Made by a program: the position numbers and the translations under genes. From Symbiodinium natans (lineage: Eukaryota > Sar > Dinophyceae > Suessiales > Symbiodiniaceae), in contig CAJNDS010000034.1 of the NCBI GenBank assembly GCA_905221605.1, positions 124,001-188,000 of the forward strand: a stretch of DNA of 64,000 bases, in the 5' to 3' direction. Shown one piece after another: positions 23,500 through 34,341 of the stretch. Below the pieces are notes generated by a model. That model was not told the DNA's origin and searched no databases. It saw nothing but the letters and a program-made list of their open reading frames with translations. Each line of letters begins with the position of its first letter. The stretch's first letter is position 1.

Positions 23500-25100
23500 G
23501 TTCCTGCTGAGCTGAGCTTGCTGGACTCCTGAAAGTTGAGTTCAAAGTTTCCTGGACATGTGGCTTGTCTGGCTGGTGGTGTGGCTTGTGTGGCTGGTGT
23601 GGCTGTCTGCTACTGTAAGCTCATCCGCTGACCGTCATGCACGACTGCGCACACGAAAGTGCAATGCGGATACTTGGGTAAACGTTCTTGAGCCAATGGC
23701 TGCTTCCTGATCTGCTGCAGGGTAGCAAGGCTGCATTTTCGACCCACAGATGCATGACATAGATACAGTCCTTGAACATCCTTGCCATTGACATACCCAT
23801 TAAAGCCACGACGGCCTCATGTGCCCCACAAGTCCTACAATGTCATTGCAGCCTGGCAGGCGCCAATGCCATGTCCAGCAAGCCCGCGGCTTTGCCTCAC
23901 GGAGCAACGCACCAGGGCACACCGGAGTCCCACTGAAACAGCTTAAAGGCTTAGGTGATGCGGAGAATGCTTCCCTCTTGCTCTGAGCCTGCGGAGGCCT
24001 CGCTTCATGGACTCACGCTTGGAGCCAAGCAGCAGGGCAAAAAGTCGACTGAAAATTCCCTCAGCTTTTTTCTGGTCAACGAAACAGCTGTCAAAACTCA
24101 ACAGACTTCTGAAACAGAGGCGGGCTTGAAGTGTAGCTCCAGCTTCCGCGCCATTTTATAGGTGCCTTTCTCCGCCGTTGGTCTGTAAGTGGCAGGGACC
24201 GCAAGGAAGCAGGACATGCATAAAACGGAGGAGATGCGACGGCTTGAGATGCCGATGCCTGGAGGTGAGCTTCAGTACCGATGCTCCCGGAACTCTGCAG
24301 ACTCTTCCAAGCGGTCCCAGCCCCAAATCCCGGAGCGAAAGAATCTGCAGTTTTTCTCGCATTGCGAAACCTACAGATGGCATGTAGACATATGTAGACT
24401 CTAAAGTTCTAAAGGCATCCAACTGTCCAACTGCACATTCCAGGAGCCCTGGCTGCATGAGACCCGCAGCCACAACGCCTTCGGGCCTTAGGACTGCATA
24501 GGACCTTCTCCTTTATTTTTTAGACAAGCTGTTTATGTAAGAATGCGTCAGGGCCCCCCTTACTGGAGGCAAAACTCCGCTGAGTGGCTCCTCCTCGCCC
24601 CGCTTTGCCAAAGTCAAAGAAGAAGCACATGGTATGAGGTTTGCCACTCAGCCTGGAAGAGGCTAACGACATTACGAACAGGAATCTAGGATTGGCCAGT
24701 GAATCACTTTACTTCGTATCTTCGAACCCGTCCGTGAATGAGAGCCACCGATCCCCAAGACCACCCACGACTCTATGTCCGGTCCCCTGCTTGTGGAGCA
24801 CCTGAAACCCCAACTGCTTGGAGTAGCGTGGTTTTTGGCTCAGCCCCTCGTTTGACCCATAAGATACCCATAAGCCATAAACTCTTAACAGCTCCCGTTC
24901 CATGCCACTCCATTCAGCTGGTCCCATCAGAAACGGTGTGACACTAGTGTAACATTGGTGAAGATTGGGCAGTTCAAGCACAAGCACGAACCAAAGCAGC
25001 ACATAACAGCTCACAAGCAACATGACAATGAGCTGATAAGTGCTCGTTCTTGCCCAGGGATGCTAACTACCAAGCCGAGCTCTTTGTCCAGGCATTCATC
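23500..25100. other. Mostly non-coding; two weak minus-strand frames
   Basis: Minus-strand frames at about 24280-24470 (GQLDAFRTLESTYVYMPSVG) and 24720-24930 (ERELLRVYGLWVSYGSNEG) are peptide-like but have no supported borders. Nothing else can be supported. Confidence 0.3.
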
Positions 25101-25125
25101 AGGACTGCTACAGGCACGCTTGACG

Positions 25126-25387
25126 TCAGTGCCACCACCCGGCACTTTTGCCATGGCTTTTGCCCTGGCCCTTCATGACCTTCATGTCCTTGCCCTTCAT
25201 CTCGCCCTTGCCTTTTCCGTCGGCCTTGCCTTTTGCGTCGGCCTTGCCTTTTCCATCGGACTTGCCCTTGCCTTCGGCTTTGCCTTCGGCTTTACCCTTG
25301 CCTTCGGCTTTGCCTTCGGCCTTGCCCTTTTGGCTGCCTTTGCTGCCTTTTACATCCTTTTGGCCCTTGGAGGAAGCCTTTCGATTC
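25126..25387 (-). CDS. Gly/Lys-rich C-terminal exon
   Basis: After a CTGCAG acceptor the minus-strand frame reads NRKASSKGQKDVKGSKGSQK, continues for about 60 residues as degenerate GKAEGK/GKGKAD repeats, and ends HGKSAGWWH with a stop. The lysine spacing of two to four suggests a nucleic-acid-binding or otherwise disordered basic tail. Gly/Lys-rich tails are common in dinoflagellate predicted proteins (general knowledge). Exons of the same type lie at 34260-34341, 35108-35206 and 35912-35998. The exon at 25554-25678 may be its upstream partner. Repeat-like codons mean unequal length variation is likely. Confidence 0.65.
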
Positions 25388-25553
25388 CTGCAGCCAGAAA
25401 ACACGTCAGCACGGAAACGAGCGCACAGCACAAAAACTGCAAGAATCGCGTCGCCGAAGCCTCCATTCGTTCGCAGCGGCCGTAATCTCTCTCCTGCTCC
25501 CAACGCAGGAGAATCTCTTAAAAGACTGGCTTCTGTGATCCTCGTTTCAAAGC

Positions 25554-25678
25554 TTAAGCTTCGAGGCTGTCCGGCCTCCTTTCCTCTGCACCCTTGGCGT
25601 TGGAAGCATCCTCCTTCGCACTCCAGTAAGACTTGGCGTCAGCATCTGAATCTTCAACTGGGTATTCAGTGAATATTC
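25554..25678 (-). CDS. Charged C-terminal or penultimate exon
   Basis: After an AAG acceptor the minus-strand frame reads IFTEYPVEDSDADAKSYW, then SAKEDASNAKGAEERRPDSL and EA before TAA. It is strongly hydrophilic and protein-like. Either it is the end of its own gene, or an internal donor (NAKG|GTGCAG) joins it to the Gly/Lys-rich exon 170 bases downstream on the same strand. I cannot decide. Confidence 0.55.
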
Positions 25679-25843
25679 CTTCGACTCTGTGCAGTGGACC
25701 TTTCTGGGGCACAGGGAGCAGTCCTCTGCCCAGGCCCACTCCGGGCAGAAGTCAGACCTTGGAGTTTTGGAGCGCCAGTCCAAAACAAACTATTAACTAT
25801 CAGGCATTCAAGGAGCCATGCGCAATATGTGGCTCATGTGATC

Positions 25844-25969
25844 TCATGTGACTCTGCGGCAACCGCAGTCGGGTGGCTTCTTCCAGTCGTCCGGTGACCA
25901 CGTTTCCCAGCCTGGCTTACTGAAGTGCACTCGGGATGGAAGGGCGTTGCTGCAGAAGTGCTGCAGAAA
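25844..25969 (-). CDS. Putative C-terminal exon, Trp/Cys-containing
   Basis: A TTCCAG acceptor opens a 41-codon minus-strand frame ending in TGA: FLQHFCSNALPSR, then VHFSKPGWETWSPDDWKKP, then PDCGCRRVT. Trp, Asp and Pro spacing looks like a folded domain rather than low complexity. Plus-strand ORFs over the same DNA are also open, so strand is likely but not certain. No family is recognised. Confidence 0.5.
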   Translation of the reverse strand, partial: FLQHFCSNALPSRVHFSKPGWETWSPDDWKKPPDCGCRRVT

Positions 25970-26429
25970 CTGGAATGTTTGCAGGCACTTTTTTGTCCGC
26001 ATCGAAATTGCCACTGCAAGCTCTGGAGACACGCAATCGAATGCAAATCTTGTGTCCGAGTTGTCGGGGGATTGCGGAGGCACTGCTGGCATTTACTGTC
26101 AGCGATCGCCACGCACAGGCGATCCTGCGATAGCTTTCCGTTGGGGCTCGGAAGCGCTTTGTTGACCCAGCATTGACCAGCCTATTTCAAGGCTGGCACG
26201 GGTCGCAATCGCAGAGATCTTCTCGGATGTGCTGCGAGGTCTGGCGATGCCCAGCTCTCAGCCACGGCTGCCGCGGGCATTGGAGCCAGAGTTCCTGGGG
26301 CCCTGCCAGAAACACACAGGTACGCTACATGGCACGCTCAGAAGCGCTCTCAAAGCATCGCCCGGCAAGAATGCAAAAGATAGCAAGAGCCTGCTCCTGC
26401 CAATCTCTGCCGCATCCGCCCTGTGTCTA

Positions 26430-26535
26430 ACGCAGCGTCGCGCAGCGTGGCGTGGCGTGGCGCAGCGTGGTGCGCAGCGTGGCGCGGAGCATAGCGAGGC
26501 ATGGCGAGGCATGGCGCAGCATCGCGCAGCATGAT
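26430..26535. repeat. GC-rich minisatellite (GCGCAGCGTGGC family)
   Basis: Irregular tandem copies of CGCAGCGTGG, GCGTGGCGTG, and GCATGGCGAG-like units. ORFs through it are artefacts. Confidence 0.85.
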
Positions 26536-26740
26536 GACCTGAGCACACTTCAGGCCTTGTGATGCTTGGCGATGCGGTGCAGGGCCGTCACAACCTCGGC
26601 ATGACAAGTGTATGACATCAACCATATGCCATACTCACATCTTGCGATTTGATGCAAGCATAATGCAGTACTGCAAGCAAACATACAAGTCCTTAGCACC
26701 GGCACTGCAGATCTCTAGACTGAGCGATTCTGGCGTTCAC

Positions 26741-26968
26741 TTGGTTGAAGTCATCCAGGTTCTCGTCGCAAATCTTCAGGACCCCGTCGGAACTGTCACA
26801 AGCCAGCAGGTCCTCCAAAACGACAGAAGAGGAGACTGAGCAGTCCATTTCAACTAGCTGAGGCCTTGTTGAGCTGGATGTTCCGCCTGATTTGGCCCAG
26901 CATCCGATAACACAACTTACCGATCGAATGTCAAAGCGCACGAAGCCCCCAGGGAATCTGAGCCGCAT
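26741..26968 (-). CDS. Two phase-matched exons, function unknown
   Basis: The upper exon ends PGGFVRFDIRS at a textbook TCG|GTAAGT donor (26921/26920); its 5' limit near 26968 is uncertain. The lower exon, 26741-26857, follows a CCTCAG acceptor and reads LVEMDCSVSSSVVLEDLLA, CDSSDGVLKICDENLDDFNQ, ending at CAA|GTGAAC. Both are phase 0 and the 63-base intron is GT-AG. The joined peptide alternates short hydrophobic strands with Asp/Ser turns and looks like a folded domain. I cannot name it. Confidence 0.65.
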
Positions 26969-27593
26969 GCATCTTGCGATGGAAGGCCTGAGCAGATGCT
27001 CTGGTACGACGCTGAGAGCTCACTAGGCCAGGGCGGTCAAGTCGGAATGGTCGACACGCGCAGTGACTCAGAGAGTCACACAATGCCACACAAGCATCGG
27101 AGAAAGCTCACCCACTCCATGCACACCACTGTGCCCACCTCGTGGCTTTTCACCCTGGCAGCTTTCCTCGCAGCCTCCGATGCCGCATGATGCCACATGA
27201 AGGCTGCACGTGGCCGTGCGCATGGCCTACTGCCACTTGTTTTTGACCCATTACTGCCGTCCTCAAAGTCACAGGCGAAAAGGTGGCCTCTTCGTTCCGT
27301 GCCCAGTCTGCGGAAGACACGTGGCCGGAAACCCTGCGCCTAGCCGGGGACACCCTGCTAGCAGCGGCTGGACATCTAAACAGGATTGATGTGCTGCACC
27401 GGACCTCCCGGCGTCGCCAGCGGCCGTGCCCTGGATTCCCTGGATGTCAGATGCACTTGAGGGGACCGGTGACAGTGGACCACAAGAGGCCGAGGCATGT
27501 GTAGGTGCACGCAAAGATGGCACAGGCAGCTGTGCTCTGCCTGCTGAGGTGGTAAAGATTTGTCAGCTGAATATGCTGAATACTTTGTTTCAC

Positions 27594-27885
27594 CGCTAGC
27601 TGAGGACATGTTCTCGCCTTCTCGCGCGGTGTGGCCTCCAGTTGCCCACTTCATCATGGGGGGTTGCATAGGCTGCGGCATCTCCTCCACCCCAGCGACA
27701 TCTACAAGCAAAAGAACTTGCATGATGCCGAAGCATGCATTGCTTCGGGAAGCTGCGGAAGGGCAACGCGAGCAATCCTGACCCGGCCGCATGGAACTGC
27801 CGCCTGCATGATGGACCGAAAAGTCCGGAATGGCAGGCATTTGCATGGTCTGCTGGTCCTTCCTCGGTCCAGCTTGCATTTGCAA
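27594..27885 (-). CDS. Met/Pro/Gln-rich exons
   Basis: A strong TTCTTTTGCTTGTAG acceptor opens a minus-strand exon from 27701 down to about 27594 that reads VAGVEEMPQPMQPPMMKW, then ATGGHTAREGENMSSASG. About 100 bases upstream another segment (27798-27885) reads QAGPRKDQQTMQMPAIPDFS. Shared Met/Gln/Pro content suggests one disordered protein, perhaps together with the exons at 20.2 kb and 29.3 kb. The long Arg/Ser/Pro-rich alternative frame covering 27596-28291 is a shadow driven by a minisatellite. Confidence 0.45.
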
Positions 27886-27930
27886 ACCACATCAAGGCTT
27901 CTAAGGGTTTCATGTCTCTATTGGGGGAAC

Positions 27931-28010
27931 GGAGGGGAGCGGTGGGGAGCGGAGGGGAGCGGAGGGGAGCGGAGGGGAGCAGAGGGGAGCGGAGGGGAGT
28001 GGAGCGGAGG
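27931..28010. repeat. Minisatellite, 10-bp unit GGAGGGGAGC
   Basis: Eight tandem purine-rich copies with single-base variants (GGTGGGGAGC, AGAGGGGAGC). Purine purity on one strand gives it potential to form non-B structures. Confidence 0.95.
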
Positions 28011-28049
28011 CGCCTCACCAAGAACGAAGAATCAAGAGCATGCGGCGTG

Positions 28050-29100
28050 ATACACCAATGATGCTGCATTTGTGGAAGCGAGGCTCGTCTGCCACATCGC
28101 TGGGTCTTCAGGCTGACCCCACATCGCTGGCGCCTCGAAGTGCAAAGCCACAGACGGCGGGCGAAGGCGAGTCCCAAGGAAGCGAAACCCCCAAGGCAGT
28201 CCAAGGCAGTCCAAGGTCCAAGGCAGCCAAGGCACAGCGGAAGCATATGGATCCCAGCAGGGCCCTGCCTCCTGGACATAGCCGCTGGCATAGCCCCACT
28301 GACCTGCCAGATGATCAGATGACAACTTCACTTGAGGAGATGTCGCTTTTCAAGCGCAAGCATTAAGCTGCGCCAAGTTCTTAGATGCTCAAAAAGTGCT
28401 TGGAATGCCAAGCGACCAGCATCGCCCCCATCCCAAGAAGGAGCAAACCAGCTTGCCGTCGGCTGCTGGCTCTGGCGTGGAAGCATGCGAAGAAGGGGCC
28501 TTCCGAGAGGCCTCACAAGTTCTTGATTGGCAGGGCAAGACATCCATGGGATGTTGGTATGCTTCGAGCAGCAACTTCATGAAGCAACCCCCCGCCTCAC
28601 ACAGCACTGACGGACACAAATCATTCAGAAATGGCTGGCGCTAAGATAGCTGCAGAGGTATCACAGCACGTGCCTTTCACCAAGCGTCTTTGCAACTGCA
28701 TACTAACATTTGACTGTGTGTACCAAAACCAAGAGCTACATTGAAGACATGGCTAACACTGGTACCTGTACAACGTAAAACGAGAAGTTTGAAATCTGGT
28801 ATGCGCAGGCAGCGAGCATCTGCGAGAACTGGGCTTGAGCCATGACACGCAGACATGCTAGCTTGCTAGCTTTCTTGTTGAGAGTCAGTTTGTGCATGTT
28901 TGTGCAGTGGCGGCTCTTCAACGAAGGTTTGAGCCATCCAAAAATCCCTCATCCTCCCTTCAACGTGGATAAGCGTGGCATGGAAGGCCGTCCGCATCTC
29001 CGAAAGGCTTTCCGGCTCCCTTGCCGGTGTTGTAGCCGCTCCCTGCGCGGAACACTGCGACGCACGCAGCAGCCACCAGGCACATGGACATGCATGGACC
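28050..29100. other. No gene recognised
   Basis: Positions 28195-28222 duplicate GGCAGTCCAA. ORFs on both strands are short and of mixed quality; I assign nothing here. Confidence 0.35.
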
Positions 29101-29160
29101 ATGCGCGATTCTGAAGCTCTACATGCGCACTGTTCAGATACATAGAAGCACTTCGCAAGC

Positions 29161-29401
29161 TCGACAGGCCTGCTTCCATCCGTCGCATGGAGGGCATTGC
29201 AGGAGCCGAAGGGGCCGATGGGGATCGCGGCATCGGGGCCGGAGGGGGCACGGGCGTTGGTGCTGTCCACGTGGGCATGGGCGGGGCGGTCAGCATTGGG
29301 TTCCTGTTTGCTTCACCTGCACTGAATGATGTTGCAGCCATCTGTCTCTCGGCCAGCAAGATGGCCCGCACCTGGTTGCCTGGGTCAGGTTTCCACGTCA
29401 C
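29161..29401 (-). CDS. Pro/Met-rich exon, function unknown
   Basis: The minus-strand frame begins near VTWKPDPGNQVRAILLAE and RQMAATSFSAGEANRNP, then becomes Pro/Ala/Met-rich (MLTAPPMPTWTAPTPVPPP, SAPSAPAMPSMRRMEAGL). It starts with an ordered-looking segment and passes into a disordered linker. A GCAG|GTGAAG donor could split it near 29320. Related in style to the 20.2 kb and 27.6 kb exons. Confidence 0.55.
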
Positions 29402-30166
29402 TTGCGATTCACGAGAACATCAACAGCCTGCATGATCATCTAGATGCTCCCTCCGGCACAGATCCAGCGCAATCAGTTCTCTTAAACGCCCACTCCCCGT
29501 GCTTTCCTGTGACTTTTCTGAGAAATATGGAAACTGCTCCCCCCTCGGCACACTGGCACAACTTGTCGCACGACCTATGAGTTCGCCACACAAGAGCCAC
29601 TGCACTGCAGCTGTTCGGACAGTTGTAAACACCTCTTGCTTCCCAGAACCTCAACCGGAGCCGGACCAGAACCTGCCATTCGTGTCCATTCACTTCTCAC
29701 CTGATCTTCTGAGATTCTGGCTTACATCCGGCGGTCGGTAAGGTGGTGGGCCACAGCTTGGATACGGTAGGCCCTGCACAAGGCAGAGGTCGCTCTCCCT
29801 CTCTGCCTCACGGTCTCTCCCACCAGGTCTGCTCACGAGCCGACTTTCGGAAGACGTGCCTGCCAGCCAGCAGCATACGATACCTGCCGAAAACAGCCCC
29901 AAAAAAAAGGGAGTTTGTTGAGAATGCTTGGATGAACAACGCGACCTGGTCACTACCTACCCACATCATTCACAAAACCCACGTCGAGGGTGACACCGCA
30001 AAAGGCCCACCGAAAGTGCATCTGCATGAGTCTCTCAGGCCCGAGCCTGCTGCGGAGGCGCCTGGCTCACAGAGCATCACAAGCCGCGCTGTGAATCGAA
30101 GCCACTGCATTGCAGGCACGACATGTCCGACATGTCTGTTTGTCGCTCGTTAAGCCATTGAAGCTA

Positions 30167-30769
30167 TCAAGTCCTCCGACGCTTTGCAGCGGAGTCCGCG
30201 CTAGTTTCTTCTTGGCTATCTCCCGCCAAGAACTTCTCGATGTCATCAAAAGTATCGTTATCTTTCTTTGTGATGACCCAAGCTTTGGTCTCGCCGTTGA
30301 ACTTTGCTCCAAACTTCTTCAAGTCCTCCTTGATATGGAAAGTTGGACCCGTCAACGTCATGGTGTTGCCTTCGATCTTCGTGATCACTTTTCGACGCAG
30401 GGCAGTCGAAGGTGCCGAGGTCCCAACAGGCGCAGGGGGGCCATCAATTTGTTTTCCCGACAAGAGATTCTCGATCAGTGTTTGATCGTCTTGCTTGAGC
30501 TTCGCAAAGCCCTGGATGTCCTCCCGCGACTGAATTTCCTTGTTGGCGTTGGTTTTGTAAGTGAACGTTTTCCACAGGCAGGCTGGATGGTACCAGCCCA
30601 GCTGGGTGCCACGGTGGTCGTCCTCAGGCGCTTCAATCCCAATCCGCAACTCACCTGCGTCGATTTTCTGCTTGCAGCGAAACTCCTTGCAGCTCGAGCG
30701 TCCAGACTTGGCATAGTCTACAACATACCACGATCCCTGGCTCCATGCCCACGACAGCTTGTCCGCCAT
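30167..30769 (-). CDS. PARP-type zinc-finger protein with C-terminal Lys-rich domain, intronless
   Basis: A 200-codon uninterrupted frame. Residues 1-20 (MADKLSWAWSQGSWYVVDYA) lead into a PARP-type zinc finger at about 20-68: KSGRSSCKEFRCKQKI, then DAGELRIGI and GWYHPACLWKTF. The ligands would be two Cys of the CKEFRC region plus the His and Cys of HPAC. The first pair is C-x4-C instead of the usual C-x2-C. A helical region (SREDIQGFAKLKQDDQTLI) and a Pro/Ala linker follow. Residues about 130-185 (NTMTLTGPTFHIKEDLKKFG, AKFNGETKAWVI) resemble a short module in which ...LK..GA.F....K.W follows a nicked-DNA-binding or BRCT-like region. The end, SAAKRRRT, is a likely nuclear signal. PARP-type fingers bind DNA breaks, so a nuclear DNA-damage or chromatin role is inferred. 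There is no catalytic domain. Start is the first Met, 4 bases after a CAGAAG. Confidence 0.85.
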   Translation of the reverse strand: MADKLSWAWSQGSWYVVDYAKSGRSSCKEFRCKQKIDAGELRIGIEAPEDDHRGTQLGWYHPACLWKTFTYKTNANKEIQSREDIQGFAKLKQDDQTLIENLLSGKQIDGPPAPVGTSAPSTALRRKVITKIEGNTMTLTGPTFHIKEDLKKFGAKFNGETKAWVITKKDNDTFDDIEKFLAGDSQEETSADSAAKRRRT

Positions 30770-31417
30770 CAGCTTCTGTCACATCGGCACCAACTGAACC
30801 GCACTCCACAGGCAAATGTAACGATACATGTAAAGTTGAACATTCCCAAGTGAGTAGAGCACGTGGCCACTAGTCACTAGTGATGGACAAGCAAGACGCT
30901 GACTTTCTGCCAATCACACCGAGCCGAATGGATTGCCATGCCAAGTACGATCCATTTCTGCGTGGAATCTGTTCGGTAGGTCGCCGTAGGGCGTCTCTCC
31001 ACTTCATAACCGGTTCACAACTTGACCTCACTTGATGTATAGACAACCTGGACATGGACTGCATGACTTGCACACACGGAGTTGCACAACACAAGGAGGG
31101 GTCCATGCAATTCCCCGCATGTCCGCGCTTTAAACGAGACGGCATCACTGCATTCAGTTGCTCGTGCGGCACATCGTACCTGCAAGGAGCGCACCCGACA
31201 ACACACCCGCAATCAAGACTTTGCAGCTTTCAAAGCTTTCAAAGCATTGAACCAGGGCCACAAGTGTGCCTCAAATCGGAGAGCGCCATCGGCTGGCTTG
31301 GAGCTGCCTCCGCTTGGACTCTTGCAGCTCCGCTGAATACTTCTGAGCGGAAGAAGCAAAACCCTGCTCTCAGAGTCTTTCGGAGTTGTGTGCTCGCGAC
31401 GTGTGTCATGTCCTCAC

Positions 31418-32862
31418 TGGCCTCTTCGGCCATCTCTTCCTTCGCTGCTATCACCGCCTCAGCACAGCATAGTGCCAGGCACTTGGCATGAAGAAAAAAG
31501 CCCAATTTCTGACACACGTCTCCTGAATCTCAACAGCGCAAGGACTCGCAAGGACTCGCAAGGACTCGCAAGGCGGGTGCCGTCTCCAGCGGCTCCTCGG
31601 CCTGCGAGGTGCGCCTGACCGCAGCTCAGTCCCTCAAAGCAGGGGGTATACTCTGCCTCACCATGGCTGGGGTGATGCTTCGGCATACATTGTCGGCTGC
31701 GTTGATCTGAACCCACCTCAAGTCCGCAAGGTTGATCCTCTGCTGGCGCGGGGCCTCAGGCTTGCACAGGGCAGCGGCTCGTTTGACGAAGGGCTGCAAC
31801 TCAGATAGCTACAAATAAACTCCAATGCTCGGGCCACCACCTGTCGCGCGGCCTCCTTCTCAGCGGCTTCAGCAGCGGCGGCTTCGGCGGCTTCGGCGGC
31901 TTCGGCCGCCATCTCGCACAAACGGGGCGCACGAATGCGCGAACCCTGCACAACACGATGCGAACCATTCTGTGAACCCAAGCGACCCACACACACACAC
32001 ACACCCGAAAAAATACTTATCCCGAAGATCCTCCAAACCCAACCCCCTCCCTCCCCCCCCCCCCAAAAAAATAAAGCAAATAAACGACAGAAAGAAAGCA
32101 AAAACAACCAAACCCCAGACACTTCGCGGAGGCCTTGGCTTCCTGGGCTTCCTGTCAGAGCTTTGGGAGGAAGCTTCGACTTGGGGGAAGAGAGAAAAGA
32201 TGAGAGAAGACTGCAATGAAAGGATGAAAGGGCACATGAGTGCCCCCTGTACGGCCCCCCCTCTATGGCCCCTCCCTCTGTATTTCCCAAGTGCTAGGAG
32301 TAGATGCTCTTGCTGCCGACAATCTGGTGCCAAAAGCTGCTACAAGCTTCCCCTCTTGCTTTGCCCATCGGAGCGGCCTTGGCACGCAGGTCGCGCTGGC
32401 GCTGCGCCTCGCGTCGGATTGCGGCGCGCGTGGCTTGCTCCTGGCGGAGATGATGCTAAACAGCTGCTTCTTAGATACCATCCTTTTGGTATCCTTGGGC
32501 ACCCTGAACCCTCGCTGAACAAAGGGATACTTAGGAAGGTGCTGCAGCTGCATACCCAAAACCGACCTCCTGGACGCGGCGCTGCTCGCGCATCTCTGCC
32601 TTCTTCTCTGTACGGTTCTTCACCTCAGCTCTCAATGCTCTCGCAACAGTGCTACAAAGAGCTGCAGCCCGAGCAGCACGGTGACTTGAGCTGCTCCTAC
32701 AATGGCCTACGGGTCCGGGCCACGGGCCGTCTCAAAGTCGAGGAGCTCATCAGAATCCACCTGTTTCAATGCCCGTCGCTTGTGTTCTTGTGGCGAAGAA
32801 CTAGAAAACAGCGCAAGGGCCTCCTTCTCCTCGCCCTGCACACAGACCTCAACAGTTGAGGC
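31418..32862 (-). CDS. Coiled-coil protein exons (Arg/Glu/Ala-rich)
   Basis: Minus-strand exons: 32567-32651 (TVARALRAEVKNRTEKKAEM to REQRRVQE), 32378-32440 (EQATRAAIRREAQRQRDLRA to K), 31841-31912 (MAAEAAEAAEAAAAEAAEKE to AARQ) and 31418-31457 (AVIAAKEEMAEEA). The first two join in phase 0 across a 126-base GT-AG intron. A segment at 32707-32862 reads VQGEEKEALALFSSSSPQEHK, RRALKQVDSDELLDFETARG. All are long charged helices typical of coiled coils, perhaps cytoskeletal or scaffold. EQATRAAIRREAQRQRD is visibly similar to TRAEAERQRKLLREK encoded at 33720-33766, so the protein is likely built from repeated helices. The 344-codon plus-strand ORF over the same DNA is a shadow. Confidence 0.65.
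31537..31573. repeat. Tandem repeat, 10-bp unit AGGACTCGCA
   Basis: Three perfect copies plus partial copies. Confidence 0.95.
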
Positions 32863-33220
32863 GCTCGCATTCGAGGCTCCCAAAAAAAGGGGGAAGCGGG
32901 AGCGCCCTAAACGCTCAGGTTCCAACCATACCAATGCCCAGTGCAAGGCCGGTGTCTGCAACAGGGTTCAAGCGGCCCATAGCCTGCAGATCTTCGTGGA
33001 CTTCAACATCTTCAAAGGGCTTCTTACGATGCAGAAATTGAGGACTTTAAGCAAGTCGTCACTACATCAATACTTCACATATCTTCACGTCTCCACGGGG
33101 CCCTGCAGCTCAGCCTTGCCTCCTCACTAAGGATGCTCGACTGTGGGACGACAGGCTCCTCCTGGTGACGAGATCTGACTTGGAGCTCCCATGTCCCATG
33201 AGCTGAACAAGGCGCAAGAC

Positions 33221-33404
33221 CTGCGTCGAGAAGTGCAAGTACTTAGCACAGCAGCACTCCTGTGCTTCTTCCTCCTCTTCCTCCTGCTCCTGCTCCTCCT
33301 CGTCCTCCTCCTCCTCCGCGTCCGCCTCCGCTTGCTTTGGCTCCGTCTGGTCGCTGGACGCTGCTGGTGAGCTCGGCGACGTCTCCTCCACCGGTGGCTG
33401 ATCG
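33221..33404 (-). CDS. Acidic (poly-Glu) exon
   Basis: A minus-strand exon between an AAACAG acceptor and a CAG|GTCTTG donor encodes DQPPVEETSPSSPAASSDQ, TEPKQAEADAEEEEDEEEQE, then more Glu, then CCCAKYLHFSTQ. A Pro/Ser linker followed by an acidic tract, a common disordered arrangement. It lies among coiled-coil exons on the same strand and is probably part of the same gene. The plus-strand Pro-rich frame is a shadow of GAG repeats. Confidence 0.65.
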
Positions 33405-33652
33405 CTGTTTCTCAAAGAGGCAGAGCCGAGCGAACCCCAGAAGATCGAAATCCCGAGAAGAACAACAGAAATGAGCTAGTACACTTGCCCGACAAAGATG
33501 ACAACAGCCAAGAAGGCCTTCACAGGCTGCACCTCTGCACCTGCGGCCTCGGGCAGGGATGGCAGATGCCCAGATATGCCGGGGATGGCATGGAGTCTTG
33601 AGCAGCCAGGACCATTGAAGTGGGAAGCAAGCAATTGGTGGGGTTGGGGGGG

Positions 33653-33692
33653 GAGTGGACATGAGTGGACGAGAGTGGACGTGAGTGGACGT
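33653..33692. repeat. Tandem repeat, 10-bp unit GAGTGGACGT
   Basis: Four tandem copies with variants (GAGTGGACAT, GAGTGGACGA). Confidence 0.95.
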
Positions 33693-33719
33693 ACAAAACG
33701 TGCAAGAGCAGAGCATTGC

Positions 33720-33766
33720 CTTCTCCCGCAGTAGCTTGCGCTGGCGCTCTGCCTCCGCGCGGGTGG
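33720..33766 (-). CDS. Coiled-coil exon
   Basis: A minus-strand exon encodes TRAEAERQRKLLREK between an AG acceptor at 33767-33768 and an AAG|GC donor (a GC-AG intron). Phase in is 1 and phase out 0. The motif matches the helix at 32378-32440. Confidence 0.6.
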
Positions 33767-34259
33767 CTGCTCGGGACCTCCGCACGGCTGTGCTAGGGAC
33801 TGGACGGAAACCAGCACCCCAAACAGCGTGACATAGCACGAACATAGCACTAAGGTCAGCACTCCAAGACACTCTTCAGGTTCCTGAGTCGCCTTTCCTG
33901 TCGAAGAAAAAACATCAAACACAACTAGCACAACCCATCAGTCATTCGGGAAACAGTTGCCCCCCTCGGCTGTGCCGCCTCTTCCTCATGGCGCTCCGAC
34001 GGCTCAGGTTCGGGAGTGGCAGTCGCCTGGTTCAAATGGCTGTTGCTCCGTTGTGCACGCTACGCTCACCCGGCTCAGCCCTTGCCTCCTCATGCGTGTC
34101 ATCAGAGTCAATAGACTTCGTCTTGACAATCCATCCTTCGAGCAGCTTCAGCGCTCAAAATGCTCAAAAGAAACATGGATCAGCGTGTTCAGTGTTCCCG
34201 GCAAGAACAAAACACCGCTTGCAGGGTACAGCTACACAAGAAACTCGTGAAGCCAAGAC

Positions 34260-34341
34260 CTGTAGACCGAAGTCCTTTCTTTCCACCCTTCTTGTCTTTG
34301 CCCTTGTTCTTACCTTTGCCCTTCTTTCCATGGCCCTTCTC
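34260..34341 (-). CDS. Gly/Lys-rich exon
   Basis: The minus-strand frame EKGHGKKGKGKNKGKDKKGG then KKGLRST, ending at an ACAG|GTCTTG donor in phase 1. An in-frame stop just upstream forces an acceptor at GTGAAAG. It belongs with the other Gly/Lys exons at 25.1, 35.1 and 35.9 kb. Just upstream on the same strand (about 34385-34490) a frame reads GETIAAGILAYQQLQLPKLR, a possible neighbouring exon. Confidence 0.55.

Noticed and set aside
23687..23701. CTTGAGCCAATGGCT, resembling the reverse complement of the dinoflagellate spliced leader 3' part
   Set aside because: It lacks two bases relative to the leader as I remember it, and no convincing retroposed gene follows on the minus strand. A chance match is likely.
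24832..24845. TTTTTGGCTCAG, partial match to the spliced leader 3' end
   Set aside because: Only about ten bases match and the surrounding sequence does not continue the leader.
27596..28291. 231-codon minus-strand ORF
   Set aside because: It crosses the GGAGGGGAGC minisatellite in the Pro/Leu/Arg/Ser frame and is a repeat artefact.
31825..32859. Longest ORF in the window, 344 codons on the plus strand
   Set aside because: Composition is Arg/Pro/Ser/Cys-rich and it lies antisense to well-bounded minus-strand coiled-coil exons (32378-32440, 32567-32651).
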